Source: Pelovirga terrestris
GTDB taxonomy: Bacteria > Desulfobacterota > Desulfuromonadia > Desulfuromonadales > Geopsychrobacteraceae
NCBI RefSeq assembly: GCF_014773365.1
Contig: NZ_JACWUN010000013.1
Span: 38,727 to 102,726 of the forward strand
Length of the DNA stretch: 64,000 bases
Reading direction: 5' to 3'
Positions 41,450-51,269 of this stretch are shown here, in pieces. Each line of letters starts with the position of its first letter. Within the stretch, counting starts at the first letter, position 1. Below the pieces are notes generated by a model that saw only the letters and a program-made list of their open reading frames with translations, was not told the DNA's origin and made no database searches. The position numbers and the translations under genes are program-made.

Positions 41450-42373
41450 ATGAGTGATTTGCTGAAGAAGGATAATAATCGGCGTCAAGAGGACCCAGTT
41501 TTACCCTGTGAGGTTGTTCGCATGGTTCTGCACCCCGCAGAAAAAGATCTGGGCGGCTTCAGCGTTCGGCGTCTACTGCCGGCAACAGAGCTCAAATCAG
41601 TAGGTCCGGTGATTTTTTTTGATCATTTTGGCCCCGCCCGGTTTGCCCCAGGTCAGGGCATGGATGTGCGTCCCCATCCCCATATCGGCCTGGCGACCAT
41701 CACCTATCTGTTTGCCGGCGAGATTCTTCATCGTGACAGCCTGGGGAATGTTCAGTCAATTCGTCCCGCCGAGGTTAACTGGATGACCGCCGGTCGTGGC
41801 ATCTCCCACTCGGAGCGCACCCCACCAGCGTTGCGTGAGACCGGCCACTCTTTGCACGGCCTGCAGTTGTGGGTCGCACTGCCGGAAAATTTAGAGCAGG
41901 TCGAGGCGGATTTTGTCCATTATGCTGCTGAGCAGATTCCCCTCATCCACCATCAAGGCGTAAGTCTGCGGCTGATTGTCGGTGAAGCCTGGGGGGTGAG
42001 ATCGCCGGTCAGGGCCGCCTCCCCAACCCTCTATGCTGATGTTCAGATAAGCCAGGGAGCGACATTGGAACTGCCGGACGAAGTGGGTGAGCGCGCTGTA
42101 TACGTAGTCGCAGGTGAACTCCAGGTTCAGGGCGTGACAATCCCGCAGCACTGTCTGACCTTACTTAATGCTACTCAAGGGCTTGAAGTGACGGCAACGA
42201 CAGAAGGTCGACTGATTGTTATTGGCGGGAAGCCTTTGGGTAAACGCACCGTCTGGTGGAATCTGGTATCTTCCCGCAAGGAGTTGATTGAACAGGCCAA
42301 GGACGATTGGCGCAGTGGCCGTTTCCCCCAGGTGCCGGACGAAACTGAAAAAATTCCGGTGCCTGGAACTTAG
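41450..42373 (+). CDS. Pirin family protein
   Basis: A 307-residue bicupin of the pirin family. The N-terminal metal-binding motif is clear: RPHPHIGLATITYLFAGEILHRDSLGN, then AEVNWMTAGRGISHSER, supplying His and Glu ligands. The C-terminal cupin follows at about 190-285 (ELPDEVGERAVYVVAGELQVQG). Some pirins show quercetin dioxygenase activity, others are redox or regulatory proteins; no specific role can be assigned. GGAGG precedes overlapping GTG (41447) and ATG (41450) starts. Confidence 0.9.
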   Translation: MSDLLKKDNNRRQEDPVLPCEVVRMVLHPAEKDLGGFSVRRLLPATELKSVGPVIFFDHFGPARFAPGQGMDVRPHPHIGLATITYLFAGEILHRDSLGNVQSIRPAEVNWMTAGRGISHSERTPPALRETGHSLHGLQLWVALPENLEQVEADFVHYAAEQIPLIHHQGVSLRLIVGEAWGVRSPVRAASPTLYADVQISQGATLELPDEVGERAVYVVAGELQVQGVTIPQHCLTLLNATQGLEVTATTEGRLIVIGGKPLGKRTVWWNLVSSRKELIEQAKDDWRSGRFPQVPDETEKIPVPGT

Positions 42374-42386
42374 CGAGTTTTTAAGG

Positions 42387-42414
42387 TTGACACTTTGTCA
42401 GGATATGAAATAAT
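42387..42414 (+). promoter_or_regulatory. Promoter of the rhamnose/O-antigen operon
   Basis: TTGACA (42387-42392) and AATAAT (42409-42414) with 16-base spacing. A TGACA-CTT-TGTCA inverted repeat (42388-42400) overlaps the -35 box and could be an operator. The rfbB start lies about 80 bases downstream. Confidence 0.65.
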
Positions 42415-42496
42415 AAACGATTTTTGGAAGGTGCTGCCAGTTTTGGTCAGCTTGAATGAATATGCCTAAGGGGCAGATACGGGGGAGTAAGTTCTG

Positions 42497-43570
42497 ATGA
42501 AATTTCTGATAACCGGTGGCGCTGGATTTATTGGTTCTGCTGTTATTCGTCACATTATTAACAGTACAACGGACTCTGTTGTTAACATTGACAAGCTCAC
42601 TTATGCCGGCAATCTGGATTCACTGGTCGATGTCAGTAACAGTGATTGTTACGCTTTTGAGCAGGTGGATATCTGTGACCGTTCAGCGTTAGATCAGGTT
42701 TTTTCTGCTTACCAGCCTGATATTGTTATGCATTTGGCGGCCGAAAGTCATGTTGATCGCTCCATCGATGGCCCCGCCGATTTCATCGAAACCAACATCG
42801 TTGGTACGTACACCTTGCTGGAGGCTACACGCAGTTACTGGCAAGAACTTGAATATAGCCGCAAAAAGGTTTTTCGCTTTCACCATATTTCTACCGATGA
42901 AGTTTATGGCGATCTGCCGCATCCGGAAGAAGATTCCAACGCCAAAGCGTCGCTATTCACAGAAACGACTTCTTACGCACCCAGTTCCCCTTATAGCGCC
43001 AGTAAAGCCAGTTCTGATCACCTTGTGCGAGCCTGGCGGCGGACCTATGGCTTGCCGACCCTGATTACTAATTGTTCCAATAACTATGGGCCCTATCAGT
43101 TTCCGGAAAAGCTTATTCCACTGATGATTCTCAATGGGATCGAAGGTAAGCCCTTGCCGGTGTACGGTAAGGGAAATCAGATTCGTGACTGGCTTTATGT
43201 CGATGACCATGCGCGTGCACTCTACAAGGTTGCGACAGGGGGTGTTGTTGGAGAAACCTATAATGTTGGTGGACACAACGAGAAGCAGAATATTGAGGTT
43301 GTCCACACGATCTGCACTCTTCTGGATGAACTGGTGCCCAAATCGCCCCATCGGCCTCATGCGTCCTTGATTACCTATGTCAAGGATCGACCCGGCCATG
43401 ATATGCGCTACGCCATAGATGCCGGAAAAATTCAGCGAGAGTTAGGGTGGCTCCCTGAAGAAACCTTCGAGACCGGCATGCGCAAGACGGTGCAGTGGTA
43501 CCTTGAAAACAGCGACTGGTGTCGGCGGGTGCAGGATGGGAGTTATCAGCGGGAGAGATTGGGGTTATGA
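42497..43570 (+). CDS. rfbB: dTDP-glucose 4,6-dehydratase
   Basis: A 357-residue extended short-chain dehydrogenase, second step of dTDP-L-rhamnose synthesis. NAD-binding [14 protein letters not shown] at the start, [16 protein letters not shown], the STDEVYGDL motif with catalytic Asp-Glu, and [14 protein letters not shown] with the Tyr-xxx-Lys pair. GDHARALY-type [12 protein letters not shown] and the [11 protein letters not shown] segment confirm the subfamily. It overlaps rfbD by four bases. First gene of the surface locus. Confidence 0.96.
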   Translation: MKFLITGGAGFIGSAVIRHIINSTTDSVVNIDKLTYAGNLDSLVDVSNSDCYAFEQVDICDRSALDQVFSAYQPDIVMHLAAESHVDRSIDGPADFIETNIVGTYTLLEATRSYWQELEYSRKKVFRFHHISTDEVYGDLPHPEEDSNAKASLFTETTSYAPSSPYSASKASSDHLVRAWRRTYGLPTLITNCSNNYGPYQFPEKLIPLMILNGIEGKPLPVYGKGNQIRDWLYVDDHARALYKVATGGVVGETYNVGGHNEKQNIEVVHTICTLLDELVPKSPHRPHASLITYVKDRPGHDMRYAIDAGKIQRELGWLPEETFETGMRKTVQWYLENSDWCRRVQDGSYQRERLGL

Positions 43571-44457
43571 ATATCGCCCTCATTGGCTCTAACGGCATGT
43601 TGGCTTCCATGTTGAAGCAAAAGATTCCTGCATCGTACCGGGTGCATGAGTTTGACTTGCCTGATTTCGATATTACCAACAGTGAACAGGTGAACACGGT
43701 GATTGGTGCGCTGCATCCTGATATTATTATTAACTGCGCAGCTTTCACCAAGGTCGACTTGTGCGAAACAAAGCAGGAAGCTGCAGCGATGGTAAACGGA
43801 GTTGGGCCCGGACTCCTAGCCAATGCAGCGCATCAGGTCGGCGCTGTGCTGGTCCATATTTCAACAGATTTTGTTTTCGCCGGCGACAAAAAGTCACCCT
43901 ACAGCGAAGAGGATCCTGCTGCCCCTTTGTCTATATACGGGTGCTCTAAATTAAAAGGGGAGGAGGCTATTATCAATAGCCCCCTGGAGCACTACTACAT
44001 CATCCGTACCAGCTGGCTTTACGGCCCGGGCGGGCCGAATTTCGTCGAAACCATTGCCCGCCTCGCTTGTGAGAGAGAAGATCTGGGCATCGTTGCCGAC
44101 CAGCGCGGCACCCCTACTTATACTGGCGATCTTGCCGAGGCAATTATGAGGCTCTTCCCTCGTCTCTCTCCCCTTGTCACTGACTTGCCTTTGCCGCCTT
44201 ACGGCCTCTATCACTACTCTAATCAGGGTGAATGCACCTGGCACGAGTTTGCTTGTGAAATTGTTGATCAACTACAGAAAAAAGGTTGTGCTGTCAAAGC
44301 AAAACGAATAATACCAATTGCTACAGAGGATTATCCTGTGCCGGCCAGACGCCCGCAGTATTCGGTTCTGTCGAAGAAGAAATATATGGAAGCTACAGGG
44401 GCTGAAGTGCCTGAGTGGAAAGAGAGCTTGCAGACCTATTTTGATAACAGGGCATAG
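43567..44457 (+). CDS. rfbD: dTDP-4-dehydrorhamnose reductase
   Basis: A 296-residue RmlD/RfbD, the last step to dTDP-L-rhamnose. NADPH-binding start [29 protein letters not shown], the STDFVFAGD motif, and Tyr/Lys in [19 protein letters not shown] [18 protein letters not shown] is conserved. The ATG at 43567 overlaps rfbB's stop (ATGA) and is preferred over an upstream in-frame start at 43519. A gap of 109 bases with an inverted repeat separates it from rfbA. Confidence 0.95.
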   Translation: MNIALIGSNGMLASMLKQKIPASYRVHEFDLPDFDITNSEQVNTVIGALHPDIIINCAAFTKVDLCETKQEAAAMVNGVGPGLLANAAHQVGAVLVHISTDFVFAGDKKSPYSEEDPAAPLSIYGCSKLKGEEAIINSPLEHYYIIRTSWLYGPGGPNFVETIARLACEREDLGIVADQRGTPTYTGDLAEAIMRLFPRLSPLVTDLPLPPYGLYHYSNQGECTWHEFACEIVDQLQKKGCAVKAKRIIPIATEDYPVPARRPQYSVLSKKKYMEATGAEVPEWKESLQTYFDNRA

Positions 44458-44464
44458 ACGTATA

Positions 44465-44540
44465 ACAGGGATGAACAGGGTGAAATCAAGGTCTTTTTTT
44501 GAGTTTTAAACATGATCCCGTTAATCCTTTTCATCCCTGT
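44465..44540. repeat. Inverted repeat between rfbD and rfbA
   Basis: ACAGGGATGAA (44465-44475) and TTCATCCCTGT (44530-44540) are exact complements around an internal region with partial GATCCCGTTAATCC-type symmetry. This is a dispersed-repeat type element lying inside an operon, so it may lower or tune expression of the downstream genes. Confidence 0.5.
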
Positions 44541-44566
44541 AGAATGATTTTTAACGGGAGAATTTT

Positions 44567-45451
44567 ATGAGTGGAATAAAAAAAGGAATTGTTCTCGCCG
44601 GGGGTGCCGGAACGCGATTGTATCCTTTAACCCTGATTGCCAGCAAACAGCTACAACCGGTTTACGACAAACCACTGATTTATTATCCCCTGTCCACTAT
44701 TATGAGGGCAGGTGTGCGCGATATTTTGATCATTTCCACTCCCCAGGATACGCCCCGATTCGAGGCGTTACTTGGTGATGGTTCACGGTTCGGAATTAAC
44801 CTCTCGTACGCCGTTCAACCCGAACCTAAGGGGATCGCACAGGCCTTTCTCGTCGGGGAGGATTTTATCGGTAACGACGCGGTCAGTCTGATTCTCGGAG
44901 ATAATATTTTTTATGGAAAAATGGGGCTGACTAAGATATTTTCCGAGTTTACCAGCGGTGCCAAGGTGTTTGGTTACCCTGTCACCGATCCTGAGCGCTA
45001 TGGTGTCGTTGAGTTTGATCAAAACGGCAAGGCCGTCGGCATTGAAGAGAAGCCGGCTAAGCCTAAATCGAACTATGCTGTTCCCGGTCTTTACCTCTAT
45101 GATAATCAGGTGATTGACATCACCAAGGGGCTTCAACCTTCTGCCCGTGGTGAGCTGGAAATTACGGCTGTTAATGTTGAGTATTTAAAGCGTGGCGAAT
45201 TGAATGTCGAAAGACTGGAGCGCGGCATCGCCTGGCTTGATACCGGCACCCATATGAGCCTGCTTGAAGCGAGTCATTTTATCGGCACCCTCGAAGCCCG
45301 TCAGGGGCTAAAAATTGCCTGTCTTGAAGAGGTTGCGTTGAAAAAAGGCTTTATAGATTCAGCCAAGTTTCACAATGTTATTTCTCAAACGCCACCATCA
45401 AGTTACCGTGACTATCTTGAGCTGGTCTTGGCTGGTCATCAACCACAATGA
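44567..45451 (+). CDS. rfbA: Glucose-1-phosphate thymidylyltransferase
   Basis: A 294-residue RmlA/RfbA, first step of dTDP-rhamnose synthesis. [16 protein letters not shown] is the nucleotide-binding loop; [20 protein letters not shown] and [11 protein letters not shown] (metal-binding Asp) are signatures. The GELEITAVN and [11 protein letters not shown] blocks are conserved. Length matches the family. The four rhamnose genes occur in the order B, D, A, C. Confidence 0.97.
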   Translation: MSGIKKGIVLAGGAGTRLYPLTLIASKQLQPVYDKPLIYYPLSTIMRAGVRDILIISTPQDTPRFEALLGDGSRFGINLSYAVQPEPKGIAQAFLVGEDFIGNDAVSLILGDNIFYGKMGLTKIFSEFTSGAKVFGYPVTDPERYGVVEFDQNGKAVGIEEKPAKPKSNYAVPGLYLYDNQVIDITKGLQPSARGELEITAVNVEYLKRGELNVERLERGIAWLDTGTHMSLLEASHFIGTLEARQGLKIACLEEVALKKGFIDSAKFHNVISQTPPSSYRDYLELVLAGHQPQ

Positions 45452-45470
45452 ACGGGAAGTTAAGTAACCA

Positions 45471-46016
45471 ATGAATGTTGTTGCAACGGCAATCCCCGAC
45501 GTCCTCATCCTCGAACCTAAAGTCTTCGGCGACGATCGGGGCTTTTTCTACGAAAGCTACAACGAACGCGTTTTTCTTGAAGTAATTGGTCGGGATATTC
45601 AATTCGTCCAGGACAACCACTCTCGTTCGGTCAAAGGTGTGCTGCGCGGTCTGCATTATCAGTTGCCACCCATGGCCCAGGGCAAGTTGGTACGCTGCGT
45701 AGTAGGAGAGGTGTTCGATGTGGCAGTCGATATTCGTAAAAGCTCAGCGACCTTTGGTGAATGGGTAGGTGTCCATTTGTCGGCGGAAAATAAGCGCCAA
45801 CTCTGGATTCCCGAAGGCTTTGCTCATGGCTTTCTGGTATTGTCCGACGTGGCGGAGTTTCTCTATAAAACAACCAATTACTATGCTCCTGACTATGATC
45901 GGGGCATTGTTTGGAACGATCCTGATTTGAAAATTGATTGGCTGGTATCAAATCCACAGTTGTCACAAAAGGATAGTGCGGGGAGCCGCCTTGTTGATGT
46001 AGAGATTTTTGATTAA
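45471..46016 (+). CDS. rfbC: dTDP-4-dehydrorhamnose 3,5-epimerase
   Basis: A 181-residue cupin-fold epimerase, third step of dTDP-L-rhamnose synthesis. Conserved blocks are FGDDRGFFYESYNERVF, QDNHSRSVKGVLRGLHYQ (catalytic His), GEVFDVAVDIRKSSATFGEWVGVHLS, and PEGFAHGFLVLSD with YAPDYDRGIVWNDP. Length is standard. Completes the pathway with the three genes upstream. Confidence 0.96.
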   Translation: MNVVATAIPDVLILEPKVFGDDRGFFYESYNERVFLEVIGRDIQFVQDNHSRSVKGVLRGLHYQLPPMAQGKLVRCVVGEVFDVAVDIRKSSATFGEWVGVHLSAENKRQLWIPEGFAHGFLVLSDVAEFLYKTTNYYAPDYDRGIVWNDPDLKIDWLVSNPQLSQKDSAGSRLVDVEIFD

Positions 46017-46056
46017 TTTGGTATCGATGGTAATGCATAATTTTGCAGCTGAATAA

Positions 46057-47037
46057 ATGAGATACCCACCAATAGCTATAGTTGTCTCAACATTCAATGG
46101 ACAGAAATATATTGAAGAGCAGATTTTAAGCCTTCTTCAACAGGACTATCCTAACATCTCTATCATTGTCCGTGACGATGGCTCAGCAGATAAAACAGTT
46201 GACCTGCTTAGTAAGATTCAAAAAGCAAATCCGAACATAAGACTCATATTTGGCAAAAATATAGGTGTAATTGCCAGCTTTAATGAGCTTCTTTCTTTGG
46301 CAACGGTTCAACACGATTATATTTTTTTATGTGATCAGGATGATTTTTGGCATCCCGAAAAAGTTAGTATCAGCTGGTCTCACATGTTGGATGCGGAAAA
46401 AACACATGGGAGAAATGCGCCTATTTTGATTCATAGTGACTTGGAAGTTGTCAATGAATCGCTAAAAATTATTTCATCATCTTTCTGGAGATTTCAAAAA
46501 TTAAACGGACACAATGCTGCACGCTTGAATCGTCTATTGCTACAAAATGTAGTTACCGGTGCGACCATCATGGTCAATAAGGCTCTTGTTGAAAAATCGC
46601 TACCATTTCCGCCTGAAGCAATAATGCATGACTGGTGGCTGGCCTTAAATGCCTGTTTATTTGGGAAGGTAGTGACTATAGAGCGACCGTTGGTCAGTTA
46701 TCGCCAACATGGTGCCAATACCATTGGTGCTCATGGTGCAGGGATGACAGGTTTGTTTGTGAAGTTGGCAGATCTGGATTCAGTTCGTAGCAGGCTGGCT
46801 GCAACAATCGCTCAGGCTGAAACCTTGCGGAAAATGAACGCATCTGTACTATCACCTGAAGACTTAAACACTATTGATAGCTATGGTTCTTTGCTGAAGG
46901 GGCATCGATTAAAGCGTTTGGCGCTTTGGTTGAATAATAGGTTTTTCAAAACCGGTCTGATGCGCAACTGTGGATTGTTGTTGATTCTTTTGATTGGAGT
47001 TGAGATTGGAAAAGCCACCAGGCAAAATAGCAACTGA
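46057..47037 (+). CDS. Family 2 glycosyltransferase (rhamnosyltransferase-like)
   Basis: A 326-residue GT-A enzyme. IAIVVSTFNGQKYIEEQILSLLQQDYPNISIIVRDDGS is the donor-binding start, and FLCDQDDFWHPEKV carries the DxD-like metal site; HDWWLAL supplies the catalytic-base region. The FLCDQDD/W pattern is common in putative rhamnosyltransferases, which suits the preceding dTDP-rhamnose genes. Base composition here (46-48 kb) is clearly more AT-rich than the flanks, suggesting acquisition by transfer. Its specific acceptor is unknown. Confidence 0.85.
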   Translation: MRYPPIAIVVSTFNGQKYIEEQILSLLQQDYPNISIIVRDDGSADKTVDLLSKIQKANPNIRLIFGKNIGVIASFNELLSLATVQHDYIFLCDQDDFWHPEKVSISWSHMLDAEKTHGRNAPILIHSDLEVVNESLKIISSSFWRFQKLNGHNAARLNRLLLQNVVTGATIMVNKALVEKSLPFPPEAIMHDWWLALNACLFGKVVTIERPLVSYRQHGANTIGAHGAGMTGLFVKLADLDSVRSRLAATIAQAETLRKMNASVLSPEDLNTIDSYGSLLKGHRLKRLALWLNNRFFKTGLMRNCGLLLILLIGVEIGKATRQNSN

Positions 47038-47065
47038 TGTTTCTTCCCAGAGTGAATCATCAGAT

Positions 47066-47992
47066 ATGTCCCGGATAGTCGTCCTCTTTGCTGCTTGCAA
47101 TGGTGCTGAGTGGATTGAAGAGCAACTTTTATCAATTCTTCATCAGCGAAACGTCCAGGTCGAAATATTCATCAGCGTAGATCCTTCAACCGATGATACG
47201 TTGGCCCTTTGTCAAAAAATGGCATCCCAATATCAGGCCATCAAACTATTACCTATGCGGGCAGAACCAAATGGCGCCGCCGGTAATTTTCTTTGGCTGA
47301 TCCGCAATGTTGATCTGTCTCCATATGATTATATTGCCCTGGCAGATCAGGACGACCTCTGGTTTTCCGACAAATTATCTCGTAGTTGCTCAACTATCCT
47401 AGAACAGGGGGTAGCAGCTTATTCGAGTAATGTTATTGCTCTCTGGCCGGATAGAAAAAAAAAACTTATCGTTAAAAACCATCCGCAAAAGCAATGGGAT
47501 TTTTTGTTTGAAGCGGCTGGCCCAGGCTGTACTTATGTGTTAACTCAGTCCCTTGCCCAGGCCTTTAAAGATTTCTTGACAGTCAACTGGCTTCAAGCTA
47601 ACGAAGTTGGTTTCCATGACTGGCTGATATACGCTTTTACCAGGTCAAAAGGCTACAAGTGGTATATTGATGGGAATGCAACAATGTTGTACCGCCAACA
47701 CGAGAAAAACCAATTGGGTATCAATCAGGGAGTCAGTGCCTACCGACTTCGCTATAAGCTGATAGCAAACGGTGCCTTTTTCAATAAAATTCGGTCTCTA
47801 TGCCAGTTGTTGTCCATTGATCATCCATTTGTCTCCAGATGGATTGTATTTGATTCCCGCGCTTTGCTTAAGTTGGCAGTCGCTGCGCCCCACTGCCGCA
47901 GAAAATTTAGTGACCAGGCCATCATGGCTCTCCTGTGTTTTTGGTTGTCCATCGTTTTCCGTATGAAAAAAACCTTTGGTCAGGGCCATTAG
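47066..47992 (+). CDS. Family 2 glycosyltransferase
   Basis: A second GT2 enzyme, 308 residues from the ATG at 47066. Features: VVLFAACNGAEWIEEQLLSIL, the donor site with SVDPSTDDTLALC, and ALADQDDLWFSDKL as the DxD region. Later HDWLIYAF resembles the HDWW of its neighbour. The frame is open further upstream with TTG starts (46994, 47006; GGAG six bases before 47006), overlapping the previous gene, so the start is uncertain. It probably adds the next sugar of the same O-polysaccharide. Confidence 0.82.
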   Translation: MSRIVVLFAACNGAEWIEEQLLSILHQRNVQVEIFISVDPSTDDTLALCQKMASQYQAIKLLPMRAEPNGAAGNFLWLIRNVDLSPYDYIALADQDDLWFSDKLSRSCSTILEQGVAAYSSNVIALWPDRKKKLIVKNHPQKQWDFLFEAAGPGCTYVLTQSLAQAFKDFLTVNWLQANEVGFHDWLIYAFTRSKGYKWYIDGNATMLYRQHEKNQLGINQGVSAYRLRYKLIANGAFFNKIRSLCQLLSIDHPFVSRWIVFDSRALLKLAVAAPHCRRKFSDQAIMALLCFWLSIVFRMKKTFGQGH

Positions 47993-48145
47993 TTGGTTAA
48001 AAATGACCAGTTGTGTTTCGATCAACCCTGATTTTTTCTCTGTTTTTCTCTTGACCCCACACAATAAACCTGTGATTCTTCTCGATTGGATTTCGTCTGT
48101 GGTTCAAAGAGTCAGTATTCCTTTATGGAAAAGGGTTTATAGCGA

Positions 48146-49807
48146 GTGAAAAGTATATTTAAAAATTGGCGCCCCTATATTGCCTATGGCGCTTTTTTCA
48201 GTATGTTCATTAATATCCTGCAGTTGACCTTCCCCATTTATATGCTGCAGATCTATGATCGGGTCCTCTCCAGTTACAGCTTACCGACCCTGTATGTTAT
48301 TACTGTCGCAGCGGTTGTCGCCCTGATTGTCATGTCAACCCTGGAGTTTATCCGCTCGCGCTTGCTGGTGCGGTGCGGGGTTGCCATTGATCAGGCGCTT
48401 AGCCGCGATGTCCTCGACCAACTCATCAAAAAAGCGGCATTGCCCGGCGCCGTTCAAGCCAATCAGGCAGGTTTGCGTGACGTTAATCTGGTGCGCAATT
48501 TCTTTGGTGGTAACGCCATTTTTACCCTGTTTGATATCCCCTGGACCCCCATGTTTCTGGCCGTGATCTTTTTTCTGCACCCGCTGATGGGCACGGTTGC
48601 CACCGGCGGTGCGGTGCTGCTCATTATTCTCGCCCTGGTCAACGAAAAGCTTAGTCGCAAGCCGTTAGATGATGCCAATACCCTCAATAACTACTCAATG
48701 AAATTTGTCGAGGCCTCGCGCCGCAATGCCCAGGCGGTCAACAGTATGGGCATGCTAGGCGGTGTGACCCGTCGCTGGCAGGGCTTTAACGATAATGTCA
48801 TGAAACTGCAGACCCAGGCCAGTCGCCGTTCCGGGGGGGTTCAGGCCCTTTCCGGCTGGATTCGCCAGGTCATGCAGGTTGCCATTTTTGGTGTTGGTGC
48901 CTGGTTAACCCTCGATGGCCAGGCAACCCCCGGGATTATGATCGCCTCATCCATCATTATGGGACGTGCCCTGGCCCCGGTCCAGATGGGGATCGGCTCC
49001 TGGAAAAGTATGATCGAAGCTCGTGGTGCCTGGCAGCGACTGAAAGCAACTCTGGGCGGATTGGAACAGAAAGATTCCATGGAATTGCCCGACCCCAAAG
49101 GCGAACTGGCGGCAGAACATGTCACCTTTGCCCTGAATAACAGCTTTATCCTGCGCGATATCAATTTTTCTTTGCAGTCGGGGGAGTCCGTCGGCCTTAT
49201 CGGTCCGTCCGGCGCCGGCAAGTCAACCCTCTGTCGCCTGCTCTTGGGCATCTGGCCGGCCAGCGGTGGTGTTGTGCGCCTTGACGGCGCCAATGTTTAT
49301 GATTGGGATCAATCCCGTCTGGGGTCCTTCATTGGCTATCTGCCTCAGGATGTCGAACTCTTTGCCGGTAGCGTTGCTGATAATATTGCCCGTCTTGGTG
49401 AAGTCAACTCCGAAGAAGTGGTCGCAGCCGCCAAACGTGCCGGTGTCCATGAACTGATTCTGGCCCTGCCCAAAGGCTACGACACCAATATCGGTGAGGG
49501 AGGAGTGGTGCTTTCCGGTGGTCAGCGCCAGCGAATCGGTTTGGCCCGGGCCATCTATTGTCTGCCGCGGCTGGTGATCCTCGATGAACCCAACTCCAAC
49601 CTGGATGAAGAAGGCGAAAAGGCCCTGCTTGAATCGTTCAGCCACTTGCGAGCGGCCGGTAGCACCCTGATTATCGTTACTCACAAACCCTCGCTACTGG
49701 CCGGAGTCGACAAGATCCTGATGTTGAAAAATGGGCAAGTTGCCCTGTTCGGGCCGCGTGATGCCGTTTTCAAAAAACTTCTCGAAATGCAGAATAAACA
49801 GGCATGA
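48146..49807 (+). CDS. Type I secretion ABC transporter (PrtD/RsaD type)
   Basis: A 553-residue inner-membrane exporter ATPase. Membrane domain in the first ~300 residues; no N-terminal peptidase or CLD domain, which is the PrtD/RsaD/LipB subtype. Nucleotide-binding domain: Walker A GPSGAGKSTLCR (near 353), signature LSGGQRQRIGLARAI (near 457) and Walker B LVILDEPNSNLDEEG (near 475). It is followed by its HlyD-type and TolC-like partners. The expected substrate is the S-layer protein gene 9.7 kb downstream, whose sequence resembles the RsaD substrate RsaA. Start at 48146 is GTG with a GCGAG context, weak. Confidence 0.93.
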   Translation: MKSIFKNWRPYIAYGAFFSMFINILQLTFPIYMLQIYDRVLSSYSLPTLYVITVAAVVALIVMSTLEFIRSRLLVRCGVAIDQALSRDVLDQLIKKAALPGAVQANQAGLRDVNLVRNFFGGNAIFTLFDIPWTPMFLAVIFFLHPLMGTVATGGAVLLIILALVNEKLSRKPLDDANTLNNYSMKFVEASRRNAQAVNSMGMLGGVTRRWQGFNDNVMKLQTQASRRSGGVQALSGWIRQVMQVAIFGVGAWLTLDGQATPGIMIASSIIMGRALAPVQMGIGSWKSMIEARGAWQRLKATLGGLEQKDSMELPDPKGELAAEHVTFALNNSFILRDINFSLQSGESVGLIGPSGAGKSTLCRLLLGIWPASGGVVRLDGANVYDWDQSRLGSFIGYLPQDVELFAGSVADNIARLGEVNSEEVVAAAKRAGVHELILALPKGYDTNIGEGGVVLSGGQRQRIGLARAIYCLPRLVILDEPNSNLDEEGEKALLESFSHLRAAGSTLIIVTHKPSLLAGVDKILMLKNGQVALFGPRDAVFKKLLEMQNKQA

Positions 49808-49865
49808 GTACTCAGCGCCCGATTTGTTGCCTGACCTCCTGCCCTACTGACACGATGGAAAAAAT

Positions 49866-51260
49866 ATGACAACCACTACACCTGCAACGCCCGACCAAGG
49901 AAGCAAGAACGGGCGGCAGGATGCCATTTTAGCTATTCAGGATGAACATACTACGCCTCCTGAACTGAATATCCGTTTTGCTGAAAGTCGCCACATTATT
50001 GTCGCCGGACTCATTGTTATCGCCCTGTTCTTCGGTATTGGTGGTATCTGGATCTCCTTCGCCCAGATCTCCGGTGCGGTCATTGCGCAAGGGGAAGTAC
50101 GCGTCGACACCGAGCGTAAGACCGTCGAACATCTTGAAGGGGGGATCGTCCACCGTGTTCTTGTTCGTAATGGCGACAAGGTTGAAAAAGGGCAAATCCT
50201 GTTAATTCTCGAGAGCGCCCGGGTGGGAGCTGCCGTCGATCAACTGCAGATCCAGCTGGCCGCCGCAGCCATCGAAGAAGCACGCTTGCAGGCTGAGCGT
50301 GATCTTTCACCTGAGCCCCGCTGGCCAGTGCCGGATGCTGCTGTCGTGACCGCAACCTGGGAGGACCTGCAATTGTCTTCAGCCAAAGCTTTTGTTGCCA
50401 ACCGCGGTGCCCTGCGCAATCAAACTGATCTGCTTCAGCGCCAGTTGCGGCAGCTCCATGCCCAGGCTGAGAGTATCGACGAGCAACTTGTAGCAGAAGA
50501 TCAGGTTGTAGCGTCATTGGAAGAGGAACTCGCGGCCAAAGAAGTCTTGTTTGCGCGTCAGTTTATCGATCGCACCCAGATCCTTGAACTGCGTCGGGCT
50601 ATCTCCGATCGGCGCAGCAATATTGCTCGCTTGCGGGGTTCACGCGCCGAACTGTTTGAGCGCTTAGCTGAATTTGAATTGCGCATCGACTCACTCGAAT
50701 CCGAATACCGCCAAAACGCCATTACTCGCCTGGTTGAATTGCAGCAGCGCATTTTCGATCTGCGTCAACAGCTGCTTCCCCTGCAGGATGCCCGTCGCCG
50801 ACTTGAGGTCGTCGCGTCGGTAGCCGGCGAAGTCGTGGCCATGCAGGTGCAGTCAGAGGGGGGCGTGGTTCGTCCCGGTGAGCCGATCCTCGATATTGTC
50901 CCCGAAGACACGCCCCTGATTGTCGAAAGTCACATCCGCGTGCAGGATATTACCCACATCTACCGAGGTCAGCAGGCCGACGTGCAACTACTGGCCTTTC
51001 CGGTGCGAACTACGCCCAAAATTTCTGCCGAGGTTGTCTATATTTCTGCCGACCGCCTGCTGCAGCGTACCCCCTACGGGGAACAGCCAACCTATATTGT
51101 TCACGTTGCGCTGGATAAAAAGCAATTGGAGAGTAACAATCTTTATCTTACCGCCGGTATGCCGGCTTCTGTATTCATTCGCACCAATCCGCGTACCGTA
51201 CTTGATTACGCTTTGGAGCCTCTGCTCGACAACTTTGATCGGGCCTTGAGGGAAAATTAA
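49866..51260 (+). CDS. Type I secretion membrane fusion protein (HlyD family)
   Basis: A 464-residue periplasmic adaptor. One membrane helix near 42-65 (IIVAGLIVIALFFGIGGIW) follows a short cytoplasmic N-terminus. GEVRVDTERKTVEHLEGGIVHRVLVRNGDKVEKGQ is the lipoyl-type half; a long coiled-coil hairpin spans roughly 120-310. After VAGEVVAMQVQSEGGVVRPGEPILDIVPED comes the beta-barrel part. This matches PrtE/RsaE. It bridges the ABC protein and the outer-membrane channel encoded on both sides. Confidence 0.93.
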   Translation: MTTTTPATPDQGSKNGRQDAILAIQDEHTTPPELNIRFAESRHIIVAGLIVIALFFGIGGIWISFAQISGAVIAQGEVRVDTERKTVEHLEGGIVHRVLVRNGDKVEKGQILLILESARVGAAVDQLQIQLAAAAIEEARLQAERDLSPEPRWPVPDAAVVTATWEDLQLSSAKAFVANRGALRNQTDLLQRQLRQLHAQAESIDEQLVAEDQVVASLEEELAAKEVLFARQFIDRTQILELRRAISDRRSNIARLRGSRAELFERLAEFELRIDSLESEYRQNAITRLVELQQRIFDLRQQLLPLQDARRRLEVVASVAGEVVAMQVQSEGGVVRPGEPILDIVPEDTPLIVESHIRVQDITHIYRGQQADVQLLAFPVRTTPKISAEVVYISADRLLQRTPYGEQPTYIVHVALDKKQLESNNLYLTAGMPASVFIRTNPRTVLDYALEPLLDNFDRALREN

Positions 51261-51269
51261 GAGAACCCT

